DNA of 64,000 nucleotides, taken from NCBI GenBank assembly GCA_033297205.1, contig MU859098.1, positions 124,001 to 188,000 on the forward strand, written 5' to 3'. The DNA is from Pseudoneurospora amorphoporcata (lineage: Eukaryota > Ascomycota > Sordariomycetes > Sordariales > Sordariaceae). Below, in pieces: positions 44,803 through 56,335 of this stretch. The notes under the pieces are model-generated. The model ran no database searches and was not told the DNA's origin. It saw only the letters and a list, made by a program, of their open reading frames with translations. A program made the translations under genes and the position numbers. Each line of letters starts with the position of its first letter. The first letter of the stretch is position 1.

Positions 44803-45636
44803 TGTCGATGGCGGAGGCAGTGCCGGTCACTAATGAACAAATCTTTGATGGATACGGATATAGGATGGCCTTTTTTTCCCCCCCCCTTCGTGCTTCTTGT
44901 TCCTGTTGTCTGTATCTATTCTTTATTTCCTTTTCTTTTGGGTTGGTTCAAGAGCTTTGGATACCTACAGTTTGACATTTGCAAAAAACACCTTCTTACT
45001 GCTCCCGGGCTTGCTATTGATGGATATCTGGTTTCTTGGTTTCACGATGATGGGCGGTCGGTTCGGTCTTTTGCTTGAGTGTATGCCTACCTACCCCTCG
45101 TATCCTTTACTTTGAAGGTTAGCGGACATTTAGCTTTGCTGGCATCTGCCATTGTACGATTATAGCTTAGTACTTGACGAAAATAATGAATGATGGTTAC
45201 TAGGGAGGTACGTCCTTTCGTGCCCATTTGTGGTGATGATGCACTTTGCCTGTGTGCAAGGACTGGCTAATGTTCAGGTCAATGTCTGGAATTATTTGAC
45301 GGAGACACTCGCTGTTTTCGCATTGTTCCAGTTCGTGAAAGGTCATAGGTGTGCTCCTTCCTGTTCCTCGTTCCCAATAAAAGACTATGGTGTACTTTGG
45401 CAGGAGGAAGGTGCATGCCGTCCAATGTTTCCGCTATCTTCTCTCAATAACGTCAAAGAGCGCAATCGACCTTTCCAATCTGCTCTAAAGCTTCGCCTCC
45501 GGTACGCGTTTTCCGTCGAATCCCTCCATGGTTGCTGTTCTCTATCATGCTTATCCCGTTCTCTGCAGTTATTGCGTGTCTTATTCGATTTTGTCTAAGC
45601 TTCCAGATGCAAGGCAGTGATTCACCACCATCCATC
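44803..45636. other. Intergenic region
   Basis: 3' flank of the Myb-like gene and AT-richer spacer. Nothing is recognised. Confidence 0.5.
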
Positions 45637-46096
45637 ATGGCCAGTGGGCACTGCTCGTCTACTCGTCCGCCGGCCTGGCCCGTCAGTTCCTCGATACCCC
45701 CCAACCCGGCCTACCGTCGTCAGCCGCCTGCTACCTACTACATCCCGCCTTTGAGCCAGGCCCATGCTCCCACCAGCCCACAGCGTTTGGACACCTTCCT
45801 TCTGATACTGCTCGACCGCCATAGCGTTCACTGCCTGCCAGATACCAGACCTGCCCTGGTAACTTCGTAGCCGCCCTTTCGATACATGTCACGATATCCG
45901 ACCTCACCAAAGCTCTGGCAGAAGGGATCCAGATCAGCTTACGCCTGACGCAAGTCCGAAGATCCGCTCTACCAGATTGGCTTTGGCATTTCGCAAGTCC
46001 CGTGCCCTCCCAAGGCGCAATATCAACCCGTTCACGCTTGACTTGGTTGATTTCGGCCACGCTGATATTCCTAATCGGCTCGTGATTAGGTCCTAG
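45637..46096 (+). pseudogene. Frameshifted Myb-like gene copy
   Basis: An ATG-led frame (45637 onward) encodes a Pro/Ser-rich start and QRLDTFLLILLDRH, then stops at 45870. A later frame encodes RSTRLALAFRKSRALPRRN, the third helix of the Myb-like family, and ends at 46096. At least one frameshift separates them. The last 126 bases match 46861-46986; in this frame most differences between the copies fall at third codon positions, so it was once the coding frame. Confidence 0.6.
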
Positions 46097-46690
46097 GCAC
46101 TCCAACACCGTCAAGTTGAGGGTTTCCAGCTCGCTGGCGTCCTCTCGAACGCCCCGATGAAGGTACGGCAGCCGTAGGATTGGGTTTGGACGACGGCTAA
46201 CCGTCGCCACGCGGGTGGTTCTGTGGGAAATCCAAAACTAAAGTTCTCGGGTTCACGACTGCTTTGGTCTGTCCTCCTCCTCCTCCTCCTCCTCCTCCTC
46301 CTCCTCTTCCTTCCACTTCTCCTTTCACACCACGCCTTCCTACTCGTCCCTCTCTTCCTCAACAACCACAGCAAAAACGGCAGCAACAATACTTACTGAC
46401 GATACCAGCGACAAGAAGATAGCAACAACGGCAACAAAATCCAAAAGAAGCCGGCCAAGCAACCGGCGCAAAGGGTAATACTGAGAGCAGCAATTTTTCA
46501 TCACCCACCTCGCAAAACAATTCATCCTCCATTGTTCAATCACTCAGCCTTCTCCATTTTCCAAGTATCTACGGATTCGTTAGGTCATCTACTCCATTCA
46601 AACTTGACCGAACCAGGCCTCAAGTCTTTTTCAACTTAACGCCAAAACCGACGACAACCACCCCTCAACAAAGTGCAGATACCCGCCGCG
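46097..46690. other. Spacer with (TCC)n run
   Basis: It contains a (TCC)n microsatellite at about 46275-46308 and a pyrimidine/Ala-rich leader before 46691. No gene. Confidence 0.6.
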
Positions 46691-46986
46691 ATGACGCGAA
46701 AGGAACCCAAAGCTTCCAAACCAGCATTTGGCTTGACAAATTCCGAATACAAGCTGCTGTGCGGCGTCATTGTCTACGGAAAGAAGATTGAATACGACTT
46801 GCCCAGTATAACAAAATACTTGTGCTCGGCCAGCCAAATCAGCGTCAAGGGGTCCGCTCTACCAGATTGGCTTTGGCGTTTCGCAAGTCCCGTGTTCTCC
46901 CAAGGCGCAATATTAACCCGTTTACGGTTGATTTGGTTGATTTCGGCTACACTGATATTCCCAATCGGCTCGTGATCAGGTCCTAG
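46691..46986 (+). pseudogene. Frameshifted Myb-like gene, second copy
   Basis: An ATG-led frame encodes LTNSEYKLLCGVIVYGKKIE and LPSITKYLCSAS, aligned in length and pattern with the 34470 domain. Near 46848 a single-base change of frame is needed to reach VRSTRLALAFRKSRVLPRRN, which ends at 46986. The unshifted frame stops at 46975. It is a direct, diverged duplicate of the end of the pseudogene at 45637-46096. A sequencing error is possible but the neighbour shares the decay. Confidence 0.65.
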
Positions 46987-47461
46987 GCACTCCAAGACAT
47001 GATCAGCATTTTCTCGATTATCATATTCAGCGTTTTCGTTTTCCAGTTTTTGGGGCTGCACTTCCACGGGGGTACACAAAAAAATAATACACTTATATCC
47101 ATCACATCTGGAGGCTATACAGAGCGAGGTGTCTGACATGATGGGACAGATCGAATTTCGAAAGGCGTTTTACGGAACACGTACGGGATTCCTTTCCAAC
47201 GTGGAGGAAAATGGTGTTTCACCTTCCTCGACCTGGTAGCGGGTTGCTCTTTCCCTAGAGATTTCAAACGCCAAGGGATAGCCCTAACCGCTCCTTCCTC
47301 ATACTCTTTCCTTCTACCATGTATCAACTTTGCACCTTCCTCAGCATGATCTTGGGTTGCTCTTTCCCTAGTGATGAGGGCTTCGTACGCCCTTCCACTC
47401 GCACAGAATGTGATTCTTTTTCCGTCCCTCGTTTCTTCCCTCCTGAACCATCATTAGCATC
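46987..47461. other. Spacer with a direct repeat
   Basis: About 475 bases. Two similar blocks (about 47218-47270 and 47334-47386) each contain CACCTTCCTC followed by GGTTGCTCTTTCCCTAG. No gene is recognised. Confidence 0.6.
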
Positions 47462-48811
47462 ATGACGCCTACTTCGCCGACCAGCATGGCATCAGTTCCT
47501 CCAAACACACCCGCGGTCCAGATGCCGCTCCTCCACTGGTTCATGTGGGATTGTCACTTCCGCCAAGACTCTGGAGCAAATCCGAGTCCTCCTCCCCTCC
47601 ATCGACACCTTTGCAAGGCTGGCAGCGACTATCGATTTCTCTCCTGGCGTACCAAGCATCCCGACAAGAAGTACCCCTCCGACAACGGAGTTCCTGAAAA
47701 CGCTTCCCGACAACTTTTCCAAGGACGAATGGGGGGTATACGTACTTGTAATGGAGAAGGAAGGTTCCGTCGCAGGTATCTACGTGGGATCCGGCTGCGC
47801 TGCCAATGGCCTCTCTCAACGTATAGGACAACACAGAAGGGCGAATGACGCCGGCTCTACAGCATCAAAGGCTAGCGGGGTCTTAAAAGCCATCAACAAG
47901 GGGTACAGGATTGTACACTACGGAAAAATTGCTTCAGTACCGCTACCATCACAAGACACGGACGCAATAAGAGCACTAGTAGTAGCCATTGAGGCTGCTT
48001 TCATTGCCTCTTGTGGTCGCTGGCCAGCCACAAACACTACGGTTTCCGGGATCGAGATGGCGTCGAGTTTTGCCCCTGGAACAAGGACAGATACGAGCAT
48101 ATTGGCTTCAATGCCACCAACCCTTTGCATTGGCCAATTATTGGACTCACTCGTTCGAAGATCGTTGGTATCGCTGGTGACGTTCCTATCGAGCAAGCAA
48201 CAGAGAGAAGAGAGGCGATGCGGGTGGAAAAGAACCAATATGCCGCGGAGTACAGGGTGAAAACCCTTGAAAGCAACCGCTTCTTCTGCGAATATTGCAC
48301 GCTGAACTTCCCCGGTCAGACTCAATTACACATCCACCAAGACTCGGACAAGCATAGAGCTGCGGTTAAAGCGGCCAAGGCATCCAACGCTGACAGTGAA
48401 GAAACCGAGGAAGAGGACGGCGATGCTCTGGCCAGAGCCGAGCGAAGAAAGAAAAGAAACGAAGACCAAGCCAAGTACAGAGCAAAGATCATAGAGGAAA
48501 AACGCTATTACTGTGGGCTCTGCAATGTGAGCTTTGATAAGCAACGTCGCTTGGACGAGCACTTCGACTCGAGACTGCATACAAATGCAGTTCAGGGTTA
48601 CGACGATTTCTCAGACGACAACTCGCCATTCCAATGCAAGCTCTGCCGCAGATCGTTCTCGGGTCGGGGAGCCTTGTACAACCACAAGAGGAATAGCAAG
48701 GAGCACCAGCGAAACGTCGACAAGCGTGCCGCTACTGAGAATGACATCAAGGAGCCTCACTCTAAGAAGCTGAAGACCGAGGATATGGAGAGCAAGGTTA
48801 AGGACGTTTGA
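47462..48811 (+). pseudogene. GIY-YIG nuclease-like / C2H2 zinc-finger protein, frameshifted
   Basis: Three frame segments read as one former protein. From 47462 an N-terminal piece (frame 2) runs to about 47540. From there to about 48020 another frame encodes LEQIRVLLPSIDTFARLAAT, then the GIY-YIG-like core WGVYVLVMEKEG and GIYVGSGCAANGLSQRIGQH. Near 48010 the frame changes again to HKHYGFRDRDGVEF, a linker and three C2H2 fingers (FFCEYCTLNF..H..H, YYCGLCNVSF..H..H, FQCKLCRRSF..H..H), ending with a basic, Lys-rich tail at 48811. No introns can account for the shifts. Fungal proteins that join a GIY-YIG-type domain to zinc fingers are known as uncharacterised families; this copy needs one inserted and one missing base, so it is dead or carries two sequencing errors. 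The C2H2 half alone (48011-48811) is an intact open frame. Confidence 0.7.
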
Positions 48812-50744
48812 CGACGGCACGTCGGGATTTCCTACGACAGGAGCTACAGCCGAATTACCTGTGACCGAGGTGCCTGGAACCCAGCTGCCTGTGGCCAAGG
48901 TGCCCATGGTCGGGTTGAGGGAGTTTCGGGACGGATCGAGTTGGGAGCGGGAAATCCGGTTGAGGCTGACCGGGTTGTCGTTGAACGGGTTAGCGAAGCC
49001 ATACTTGCAGGCATAGCTGTTGAAGCCAGGATTGTCGACAGCGGGAGGTATCGAGGACGGGGTTGCCGATAACCGGGGGCCGATAACGGGAAGCGGACCC
49101 TTGCTTCTCTCAACTCATGCAGTGGCAGGAGGTGACAAGGAGGATAACGATGGGTTGTGCTCCTATCGGTACTTCTTTGGTATCGACTTTCTGGTTTACG
49201 GGTTACCGCTCCCGAATTGCGCGACTTGCACGACTTGCACGGTTTACGACTAGCGGTTGCGGTAACGTTACGGTCTCTGGTTCGCAAGGCTTTTACTTTG
49301 GTTTGTTTCATCTCATTCTCGTTTCATAGGTTTATTTCCGGGCGTTGGAGGTTTGCGATTGGTGCTGAGAGTTTGGGAAGCTAGAACCTGGAGATACCCA
49401 AGGTACAGAATGAGCGTTTCTCGAGGCGATATGGTGGAAAACCGTGGGAAGCTGCGGCTTTGATTTGTCACTTCTTTTTGCGGTTTCACTAATATTTCCA
49501 TTCATTCGGTTTCGGATCTTCCCATGTGCCCTCATATAGCGCAGGGCGTTCGGCTACTACTACCCATTTGCTTTCGCTTATCGAGTCGACTAGACTTGGA
49601 CGACATCGTTCGACGTTCCGCGTCTACATAACATTTAGAGCAGGACACCATTAATAAGAACAAGACATTATCCCCTCTCAGCCCTCCGGGCAATTTTTCC
49701 TCGCCCCCATGACGGGAAAATTCGACGGTTGCAAAATTGCAAAATTGCGCGAAATGGCCAACATACGATGCAAGTCACTTGTTGGTCTTGGTGTTTGTAG
49801 TGGAAGCCCAAGCTGGTATTCTGCTTCTCAAGGACAAACCGGCCACAGGTTGACGTCCTGGGCGCGAAGAGCGTGAATGGCGGGACCGGTGTGAGGAACC
49901 ACCTCCAGCTGCATATAGGTAATCTACCTCTGGTTTGTGTGTCACTGCTAACTTTGACGGTATAGATCTAGATCGTTTCATTTACCTCCCGTCGTCGATC
50001 CCCTTCTTTTTCGCGACCTTGCCGACCTCATTCTTTATCGCGGCCACGACGGTCCGATTCTCCTTCGCGACCTTGCCGATCACATTCTCCCCAGCAGCCG
50101 CAACAATAATACATTAAACAAGCCTTTATGATCCTCGTCCCGATGGATCGACTCTTTCGACAGATGTTAGATGGTCACGGTCATCACCTCTTCTATCCGC
50201 GATCTCGACGAATTATATCCCTGCGGCTTCCCAGTGGTCCGTCTCCTCGGCAAGATGGGTACGGTACGGTCGATCATACACGGGCCGAGCCGCCTTGCAG
50301 GCAGCACTTGGTGATGGTGGAGCTTGGTGTTCTGAGTGGTAGCCGTGTAAGCCGTATAAGTCGAGCGGTGACTTGGTCTGTATTTCACAGCGACGGGGGG
50401 GACAGGAACTTTTTGGATCCTGCGATTTCTTGCGCTCCCCAGGGTCAGTTCTTGTGAGTTTTCCCCGGACCGTTCTGTTTTTTGCTGAATTTCTCGGTAG
50501 CAGTTCGCTGACGATACTTGTCCCAGAGAAGCGCATTGGGTGGGGCACCGTTCACGTTTACGGTGGAGCCGCAGCGGTTATTGGTGTGTTGGTGACTTAC
50601 TACGAGACTCCCGCCCTGGGTCCTGGAGCATCGCCATCCCGGCTATCTTTGCGGAATTGACATGAAACTTGGCGGCGGCGGCGGCAGCCCTTATCGTTCC
50701 TCAACTTTTTGGCGTTGGCCGTTGACTGTTGGGCTGCACATGTG
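48812..50744. other. Degenerate region, start
   Basis: No intact gene. On the minus strand about 49120-48844 has coding character (SYACKYGFANPFNDNPVSL, then ISRSQLDPSRNSLNPTMG) and is open for about 90 codons, but I recognise no family and find no start. The rest holds short overlapping frames only. Confidence 0.4.
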
Positions 50745-51165
50745 CGGCGGTCAGGGCGGTCTCGTGGTCGTCATCGGAGTTGATGATAAGCGGGGCAGTC
50801 TTAAAGCTGTAAGTCACAATTCTTCTTTCACACTTTCCAGTTCACCCTTCCCTCCAGTCAGTCAGTCAGCCAGCCAACCGGTGTTGTCTGCTTAACGGTA
50901 AATCCTTCAAAATGCGTAAATCCTACACAGATCCCAGTATGCCGCATCGTTCCACCACCTGCGGGTGAATGGTGCCCTCGAGGGTTAAGATCCGAGCCGC
51001 GGGGGGTTGCGGGTGCGACTCAGACACTATGGTTAGCTGGCTGGCTAGCTACTGTTTTGAACAAATAACGTTTCTTTTATTTCTTAGACCGAGATTCAGA
51101 AGCAGCATTGTTGCGGCGTCTGCTAGGAGTCTTCTTGACACCATTGCCGGGGGCGAGGTCGTGGA
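50745..51165 (-). pseudogene. Remnant of the Myb-like constant tail
   Basis: On the minus strand GNGVKKTPSRRRR-like coding (about 51150-51100) and then KTAPLIINSDDD (about 50803-50760) match, in order, the tail of the gene at 37293 (GSGVKKTPGTGRG..., KTAPLVIDSDGDDD). In the intact gene these blocks are adjacent; here about 260 bases separate them, by insertion or a former intron. No Myb domain is seen upstream. Confidence 0.55.
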
Positions 51166-51496
51166 CGAGAAGGGCAAGTTTGATCGGCGTTGTTGACGTT
51201 GGCGGTGCTGTTGCCGTTTCCTCTCGGGGTAGTACTAGACGGTGTGATCTGGTGGCATGATGGTGTGGTCGCCCAGCAGAGACGTCCGTCTCTATCCAAC
51301 AGCAGGCGCTCGTGCTAATACTCTCTTATACACAGACTAGGAAGAGGGCAACATCAAGTACATGCTAGTTTTGGCTACTTTCCCCAAGGTCACTCGTGAC
51401 CTTGCCAGGACCCATCTCACCGACAGCCATATGCGCCACCGCGCTGGGCGTGCCTACGCCGACATCAAGCGCAACGCCATCTAGGCCGAGCCGTAG
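51166..51496. other. Degenerate spacer
   Basis: A plus-strand stretch at about 51350-51480 is open (FPKVTRDLARTHLTDSHMRH) but unplaced. Nothing is called. Confidence 0.4.
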
Positions 51497-51720
51497 CCGA
51501 AGAAGCAGGCTTGCCTAGACCTCCTAAACACGGTGCCTCCCGAAGCACCCACGGCAATACCAAGATGCTATCTAGGCCGAGTCCTACCTAAAGAAGCAAG
51601 CTTGCCCAGACCTCCTAAACATAGTGCCTCCCGGTCCAAGCACCCGTGGCAACATCAAGCAACGACAGAAGCAGGCTTGCCTAGACCTCCTAAATACGTT
51701 GCCTTCCGGTTGCCGGTCGC
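51497..51720 (+). repeat. Three imperfect tandem copies of a 70-90-bp unit
   Basis: Each copy contains GAAGCAGGCTTGCCTAGACC followed by TCCTAAA and GTGCCTCCCG (or close variants). The first two are also followed by AAGCACCC and GGCAA. Copies begin near 51498, 51590 and 51668. Confidence 0.75.
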
Positions 51721-54700
51721 ACCATTACTTTCGTCAACAGCAAAAACGCTGCTGATAAGCTTAACGACTTCCCCTTCAACAAGGAAGTTACCGGAACATT
51801 ACTCGGTCTTCGCCATTTCCCGGCGCAAGGAACATTCCTTGTGGGTGTTCACGGGACAGTCACTAGGGCAGCAAGGACACTGCCACATGGGTCTCGAAGG
51901 CCGCGAGGCCCGTTGGGAACCCCATTGCTGTTGCACATGAAGACTCTGACTGAACCATTTCAATTTGGATGATGGTGCGACCTGGCTACCTGACGGTCTA
52001 GTGGGCATGGCAAACGGATTGGTTTGTCTGTGACTCACAGAACCGGAGGGCCAATACTACGGCCTCGCATTTCCTTGCTCCAGGGTCAGTTCTTGCACGT
52101 TTCGTCGGGACACTCTTTGACCATCATCATTTGAGTGCGGCCGAGGCCAAAGTGGTCCACGAGGAAGATTGCGCTGAAGCACGTCCAGTGGGATCGCGCC
52201 TCCCGTCTTGCACGATCGGAAAGACCTCAGTGGCCGAAACGAATAGTGCGACCGATGCGGCGAGTATACTCCTCGATGCTAGTCAAGGTGGCAATTGGTG
52301 CCCTTCGATATAGTCACAAGCTAACTGCCGGCAGGTCGTCGTTGTCGCAACCGGTACTGTCGAAGCCGGTGTTATCGGAGCTTAATATATTATCCAGCCC
52401 GGTGTCGTCGAAGCGAATGGTGTCCAAGTCAAAGCCGTTACTGTCGAACCCGAAGTGCGCTGTCGACACCATTATAATCCTTCCGTCGACGGCAACCTAT
52501 CAACTTCCGGAATTCCAGTAGTTTCAAAATACTACCAAGTCGAAAATTATTGAATATAGCGTTATTCATGGCTATTCTTTGCGCCTCTTTCTCGTAAGGA
52601 AACTGTGGCCGAAGTCGTGGCGGTTGCGTGTCGGCCGAGATCATGACCTACTATATCAACTGGCTGGTCAATCCCGCGGCTACAGTTCTGTCGCCACAAC
52701 GCTCACCGAATGAGAAGGACCACCAGCGCATTATTAACAAGCCTGGCAAGATCATAGGCACTGAGGCCCGAATTACAACTATTGATAACTATCGCGGCTA
52801 GAACGATAACAAATCATCCTGCAAGCTCAAGGGCATGCGCTATTCCTCCCCGGCGCCGGTCGCTTTAGCTCCGCTAATGAGCAACAAAAGCGCAATACCG
52901 CCAACGGGGAACAAAGACCGACGAGCAAACAACTGGACCACCAGGTCAACGCCGCGCTCGCGCCGAGGTGCGAAGGCGTTTACTGTCGTCGCCTGCTGCG
53001 CGGTCTCTTAACCGGGAGCCCCAAAACTAAAGGGTGTTGCTTTAGTCATGGGGTCGATTAGCAACACGTTCCCGGCTCCGGTCCCGTCTAGGGACTCGGG
53101 TGGCCACGTGGTGTTTCTCAAGGTTCCGGCTCCGGCTCCGGCGGTCCCGGCCACGGTCCCGGCCCAGGACAACGGAACGGTAACAACACCAGCCTGAAGG
53201 CCGGCAACCAGTTCCAGAACCAGCACCAGTCTGCTGCACATGTCGGCGCAACTAGTGTCTATCCCGAGCTTACCTCACTTGACCCTCACCAACACACCAA
53301 CCTGGGCTTTACCCCGAATGCGCGTATCAACGACACTAGCACTCCTCATGGAACCAGCACTCCTATTGCTTTGGCTGGGGCTGCTGTGATGGTGGCCGGG
53401 TTGCCGGTGACGATTCTGCGGAATTGAGGTCTGGTTGTTGAAATCGCCCTCGTTGACCGTGACTGGGGAGTTCTCAGTGAGAGCAGAGAGGGATAGCGGA
53501 TTGCGCTCCTACAAAGTTTGTCGTGTACGGAGTAACAGATACTGCCGCAGAAGCGCCTTAATGGGGTCCATTTACGCGAGAAGCGGTATTGGTGACTTGC
53601 TGCAAGACGTCTGGAGTATCCCGCCTAGCAGGACGGTGATTGCACTGTCCAATGTCTGACGGTTAAGGGTAGTTGGAATGCCGACAATGGGATGAGGCAC
53701 CCAAGGCGAGGACGGCCTCCGGTTTGCAACTCCTTCCGAGTGTCGTGAACCAGGAAGCGGAGTTGCTCCCCCAAACAACAGCCACGCCACATCCGCATCC
53801 ATTGGCTTTTCCAGAGCTGCCTCGACTGGTTCCTCCCAATCGAACATTCCGTCATCCTCTTGTCAATCAGACTCAGACACAGTCTCGCATAACTATTGCG
53901 CCAACTGGTTTATGATAAACACCGCGAGCATCCAGCAGCCTTCGACGCCTACCGCACAAGACCCAGCAAGTCAGCAGCTCTGGAATGTGGGCAAGGAGAA
54001 TATTTCTCCCTTTCCAGGTAGCGAACCTCCTCCACTTTCAGTTTCTGGCATGTATTAACAACGTCTTTCATCCGATCCCAGCTCTAGCTTGTCTAACCTT
54101 GTCGCTAGAGTCTTGAGCGAGTGACTTCTCGCCCTACATCTTGTCTACAAAACGGCAGACTCTCTACGGCCCCGAACTACCAAATTACCAAACAGCCATT
54201 ATTACCAACAATATCTCGCGTATTGGCGGACCGAACGATTACACAGGATCAGACACCTCTTGCAACCAAGCCTGTTGTTAATGCGGCTACTCGGCAGCTG
54301 AGCGCTATTAGCGCACCGAATACTCAACTGATCGTAGTATATCCGCAGGCAATATAGTCAACGGCAACTACACCTATCAGATCGACGACTTCTCCAGCCA
54401 CCCGACGTTGGGTGAGAATTTGGAAGTGGACAAATACGAGGCTATTGAACGCTGGAGAACTCTTCTCGAGTGGAACGTCCTCAACTACTCGCCCTGTATG
54501 CCACCAAGCATGCAACCTATCTGCAGGAAATGGCAATCAAGTACAGGCAGCTTGGTGATAACAATGATCCTGACGACAATTTGCACAAATACTTTGAGCT
54601 GGGTTGCCAGAAGTTCCTGAGGGACTTGTCCAAGAGTCCCGAGAAGCGCGACGATGCAGTTTTACCGACCGTGGCCTGGCCGGTTCAAGGTTTGCGAGCA

Positions 54701-55746
54701 ACTCGATCGGCGACGGGGAGTTCTTCCATACCGGCTCCTCCTCACACGGTCACACCTAGCAGCTTGTGCTGTTCCACCGAGCAATTCCGCGGCATGTCAG
54801 TCCAGTGTCTCATCTGCCACCAGGAGAAGATGGGCATAAAAGCCAGCTCGACCTGTCAAGCCCCGTGCCAAAGAACAATAGTCAACAACAGCAATAACAC
54901 TAGTCATATGAGGCCGGAGCTGAACCCACCTAGTCTCTCCATTCTATAAAAACCTACAGGACCACTCCAGTGTTAAATATCCGCAAATAATTATTCTCGC
55001 ATCACAGCGGCAGGTCTGGGAGTTCGCGCGAAGGACACCGCGACCAGACAGAAGCAGCATCTCGCCCAATGCACTACTGCTGCCTGTCTCGCAACAGACC
55101 CGCGGCTCGTGCCTTAGTTCCCTCCTACTATCTCCCAGACTCAATCTCAGTCTCAGACCCTATCCAAGTCTTAGGGCTTCAACATGAACATCGAGCAAGA
55201 GGCCATCTCCTACAGCAATCGCAGCATATACTTTGATGGCGCAGTGGCTACCAGCTTTGCTTCTACTCTTTACTACTACCATCGAGTCTTCACTGGAACA
55301 GCAGGCCCGGGTCAGGTTCATGATGGCTTCCGTCCCATCTTCGGAGACCATGCCACGGCAGCCGCAGGCGACCGATCAATGTTGGTTCTTTTTCAGAGGC
55401 GTCAGGCATTAAAGATTGCTCACTCAATCGCCCAAATGACATGGAATGTGGCCGAGAACAGCATGTACTTGATGTTGCCCTCTTCCTGGTCCCTGCCGGG
55501 GTTGAGGTGCGTTAAGCTATGATACCCGGACACGGGGATATCTGATCAACCTCATCCTTCCAATCGTCATAGAGCATCTTGTCTGCTACATCAGTGACGA
55601 TGTCGTGGACATAACGCAGAGAGCAACCGTCTTACAGCATCTCGTCCACATTGTCAACCAATTAGTCTCCCCGACCTACGAAAGGCTAGATTCGAACAAA
55701 TTGGGCGAAGCGAAGCTTCGTATAGCTCTTCAAAACCCCAAAGGCG
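51721..55746. other. Degenerate region, middle
   Basis: About 4 kb with many open stretches of 60-150 codons that look partly coding but have no recognisable domain: for example 53180-53430 plus (NNTSLKAGNQFQNQHQSAAH), and 54360-54690 plus (EMAIKYRQLGDNNDPDDNLH), the latter split by a frame change. They may be decayed genes. I do not call them. Confidence 0.4.
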
Positions 55747-55955
55747 AAAATTTGCCGGGCGACACTTGACGATTAGCTGGATCCGAATGCCCAACGATAA
55801 AATTTGCCGGTCTATATCTAATATTCAGCTGTATTCTACTCTTAAACGCCAAAAATTTTCTAGCCTGCCTCTTCAGCAATCAGCTGCTTCCTACCTAATC
55901 TTCAACAAGATTTGCCGGCCTACACTTAACGCTTAATTATATCTCAAACACCATG
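55747..55955 (+). repeat. Three or four diverged tandem copies of a 50-57-bp unit
   Basis: Units begin AAAATTTGCCGG and continue with a CACTTAACGATTAGCTG-like block. Clear copies start near 55748, 55800 and 55908, with a more diverged one at about 55850-55907. Confidence 0.75.
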
Positions 55956-56106
55956 TAGCGGACACGGTGCAGGGCCACGAGGGCAGGACAATCCATAAAG
56001 TCGATGAGTCGATCGGGAGAAGCGATGAGGATATCACAACCTTTTGGCGAACTGCTCCATATGCTCTTGGTGGGATTACCATCAAGACTTTTACACTCCC
56101 CTGCTA

Positions 56107-56335
56107 CGGTAACTGGCTGAGCTCACTTGTCTCCTTCTCCTCGTATTCTTCCTCGTAGTACCTGACCTCGCCAACTGGGGCTGCGGCTGGGGCTTTGTCT
56201 TTGGATAGAGGTATGTTTTTCGAGATATTCTCCTGCTTGTGAGTCGCAAATCATCCAACCCTGGGGTCCAGTTGCCGCAGGCGGGCGGCGAGGCTCCTGT
56301 ACTTCTCCCGGCCGGAGACCCAGTCGCCAATGCTA
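56107..56335 (-). pseudogene. Myb-like V-type domain remnant with tail
   Basis: On the minus strand IGDWVSGREKYRSLAARLRQ (56335-56270) matches the second half of the exon-1 domain at 38006 (EDTYRSLAARMHALG). After a stop and a gap comes a Pro/Ala block and VRYYEEEYEEKETSEL, ending at 56107. The latter also occurs, inverted, at 56580-56640. No start codon or first helix remains. Confidence 0.55.

Noticed and set aside
46774..47139. Minus-strand frame over the duplicated block, and its partner at 45731-46210
   Set aside because: Differences between the two copies change residues freely in the minus frames but fall mostly at third positions in a plus frame, so the plus strand was coding.
49770..53240. 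CRISPR-like or phage-like structures
   Set aside because: The repeats here are imperfect tandem units without unique spacers, and the genome is clearly eukaryotic.
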